Assembly: GCA_017562135.1 (NCBI GenBank)
Contig: QEYB01001638.1
Span: 62,001 to 126,000, forward strand
Direction: 5' to 3'
DNA from: Dipylidium caninum
Lineage: Eukaryota; Platyhelminthes; Cestoda; Cyclophyllidea; Dipylidiidae
DNA: 64,000 bases
Position 1 is the first letter of the stretch. The number at the start of each line of letters is the position of its first letter. The notes below the pieces were generated by a model, which had not been told where the DNA came from, did not search any database, and saw nothing but the letters and a program-made list of their open reading frames with translations. The position numbers and the translations under genes are program-made. Of the stretch, positions 62,301 through 64,000 are shown piece by piece.

Positions 62301-64000
62301 GTCATTTCGTGCTCCGAGCAAAATTTAATTTGCGGAATCAGTACCGCTGTTGTTAAAACCCTCCTTTTCATAAGTCCGTTTGTTCACGAAATACACGGTC
62401 TTTTTTGAACACACGTAAAAGCGTTCATTTAAATAATGTTTCCAGTCGGCGGGGGAGTAAAGTCCATCCACTTCGTGCCGAAAAACCCCGGCTGTCCCCG
62501 ACTGCGCCCTCCCGGCCAGCCCCGCCCCCCCACCGCCACCCCGCTCCCACCCGCCGTGTTTTTGCGTCTTCTGGAAGGTGATTGAGGACGCACGTGGCGG
62601 CCGATGAGGCGTAAAACACTTTGGCCGGTGAGCTATCACATTGCACCTCCACTCCATTGTTAGGGTGTCATGTCTCCGAGACACCCAGAGGCGGTCCGGC
62701 GAGGGGAACATTGCTTAAGCGATTCTGGCACCCGCGACGAGAAGGCTGGTGGGTGGAAAAGAAGTGAAAGAGAGAGCAGCCAGACACTAAGTTTTCCCAC
62801 TCATCCAATGTAAAGTGGCACAGTGGGTGAGAAGAATAAATGTTGGCGGGCGGAGAGGGCCATCTTAATGGCAGATACACCTGAACCTTTCCCCCAGGCT
62901 GCCAATTAAGTCACCGTCTCCGCGGCCAGAGGGCACCGACCTCCATCGCCGAACCCCAATTTAAATACCCGTCTTGCGTTGTTGAGTCAGATATTCCAGG
63001 CTCGCGTGTTTTTCGCCTCCACTATCATGATTAATGCGCAATTTTTGCCCTCCCTTGACACACTCCGCGGTAGGTGGGTGGGCGGCAGGACGGCCGACAG
63101 ACGGGCAAACGGGCTGGTGGGCGCGCTGATTGTGTAAGCCTGCAGCGTATTCCCAGGGTGCGCTTCTGTGTGGCTTGTTTCGTAAGTTGTAGCTGACAAT
63201 TCTACACCGCTTTTTTGCGTGACAGACCTGTAGTGTAAGTTCAAAAGCAGGTATCGCGTTATTGTTTTTAATCCCTCTACAAACCCCTCGCCCTGCCGCT
63301 CTCGCTCTCGCTCCCGCTGCCCTTCCCTCTCTCTCTCTCTCTCGCTCTCTCTTCCTCTCCTTCATCCTCCCTTTCCCTGCCACCAACTGTGGGTGTTTTC
63401 GTACACGCGATTTATCATAATCCACGCACCGGGGGACCACACGCACTGCCTGCCAGAGGTGAATAAAAGCCCGCGTCTCTGAATGGAAATACCTTTCCTG
63501 CGAGTTTGCGGTGGATAGGAAGGGGCGCCAAGTGGGGAGGGAATAAGTTCCCCTTTAGAAACAGGCCAGCATGGATCAATTACATCTAGAACATAGCTTT
63601 CAAAAGTCCACTAAAATTACCGCCATTGCGTAGCGGGAGTAGAACCTCAGGAGTACTGACTTGTCAATTGGCTGAAGTTAGGCGACTATCAGCGTTTTGG
63701 GGAGCAGAACCTCCTCGAATCACTATTCAAAGACGCCCTTTCAGAGGACGAAGAGCCCACTCACAACGCCTCGGAGGCAAAGGGAAAACTGCGGTGACAA
63801 GGTGCCGAAAAGAGCCGCGTTGGTTCGGCCTACCGCGTCCGAAGCGGCCGGGCTCGCGAGCTTCGCGCCGACTGCGTGGTTTCACAATTACAGTTGCTGG
63901 CACAAACAAGAATAATGGTTTCCTACAACAGTGTCGTTCCAAACTGTCGGCATTCGTCAATACCGCGGAAAGATATTCTGACCTGCGCGTTCCCCGCTCC
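56333..64000. other. Gene-free region, right end
   Basis: No coding block recognised. Frames such as minus 59056-59499, plus 60367-60600 and minus 62961-63446 lack domains, and the last of these covers a simple repeat. The sequence continues past the window edge, so exons of a neighbouring gene may start beyond 64 kb. Confidence 0.45.
63325..63362. repeat. (CT)n microsatellite
   Basis: CT dinucleotides with a few interruptions, within a wider pyrimidine-rich stretch (63298-63377). Confidence 0.85.

Overview
This is a eukaryotic (animal) genomic window with six recognisable multi-exon protein-coding genes; I see nothing prokaryotic, viral or organellar. The gene set includes a ROR-type receptor tyrosine kinase, a radial-spoke-head protein and the histone chaperone subunit CAF-1 p60, which points to a metazoan with motile cilia. 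Very short introns (29 and 38 nt), splice acceptors a few bases upstream of start codons, and intron sequence that is T-rich on the transcribed gene's sense strand suggest an invertebrate with compact introns. A flatworm (tapeworm or fluke) is my best guess, but that is inference.

Layout. CEP20/FOPNL (minus, 721-1543) is divergent from METTL9 (plus, 2960-6549) across a 1.4-kb gap. METTL9 converges tail to tail, 202 bp apart, with CHAF1B (minus, 6752-12413). CCDC6 (minus, 16805-22023), RSPH4A/6A (minus, 23558 to at least 26981) and ROR (minus, 29409-42269) follow in the same direction. From 42270 to the end (about 22 kb) I recognise no gene; this stretch may be the upstream regulatory region of ROR.

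The first ~25 kb is AT-rich. From about 27 kb onward the DNA is visibly more GC-rich, with G-runs, CpG-rich patches and simple repeats.

Exon boundaries were set by joining translated blocks that align with my knowledge of each family, then requiring matching splice phase. Most junctions agree exactly. At six or more places a conserved block continues in another frame after a one-base shift, usually at or near a homopolymer run. The simplest reading is residual insertion/deletion errors in the assembly rather than pseudogenes, since the rest of each gene is intact.

Functional links: CEP20 (basal body and centriolar satellites) and RSPH4A/6A (motile axoneme) are ciliary. CHAF1B is a chromatin assembly factor, METTL9 a protein-histidine methyltransferase, CCDC6 a coiled-coil signalling/checkpoint protein and ROR a Wnt-binding receptor. 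There is no operon-like functional grouping.
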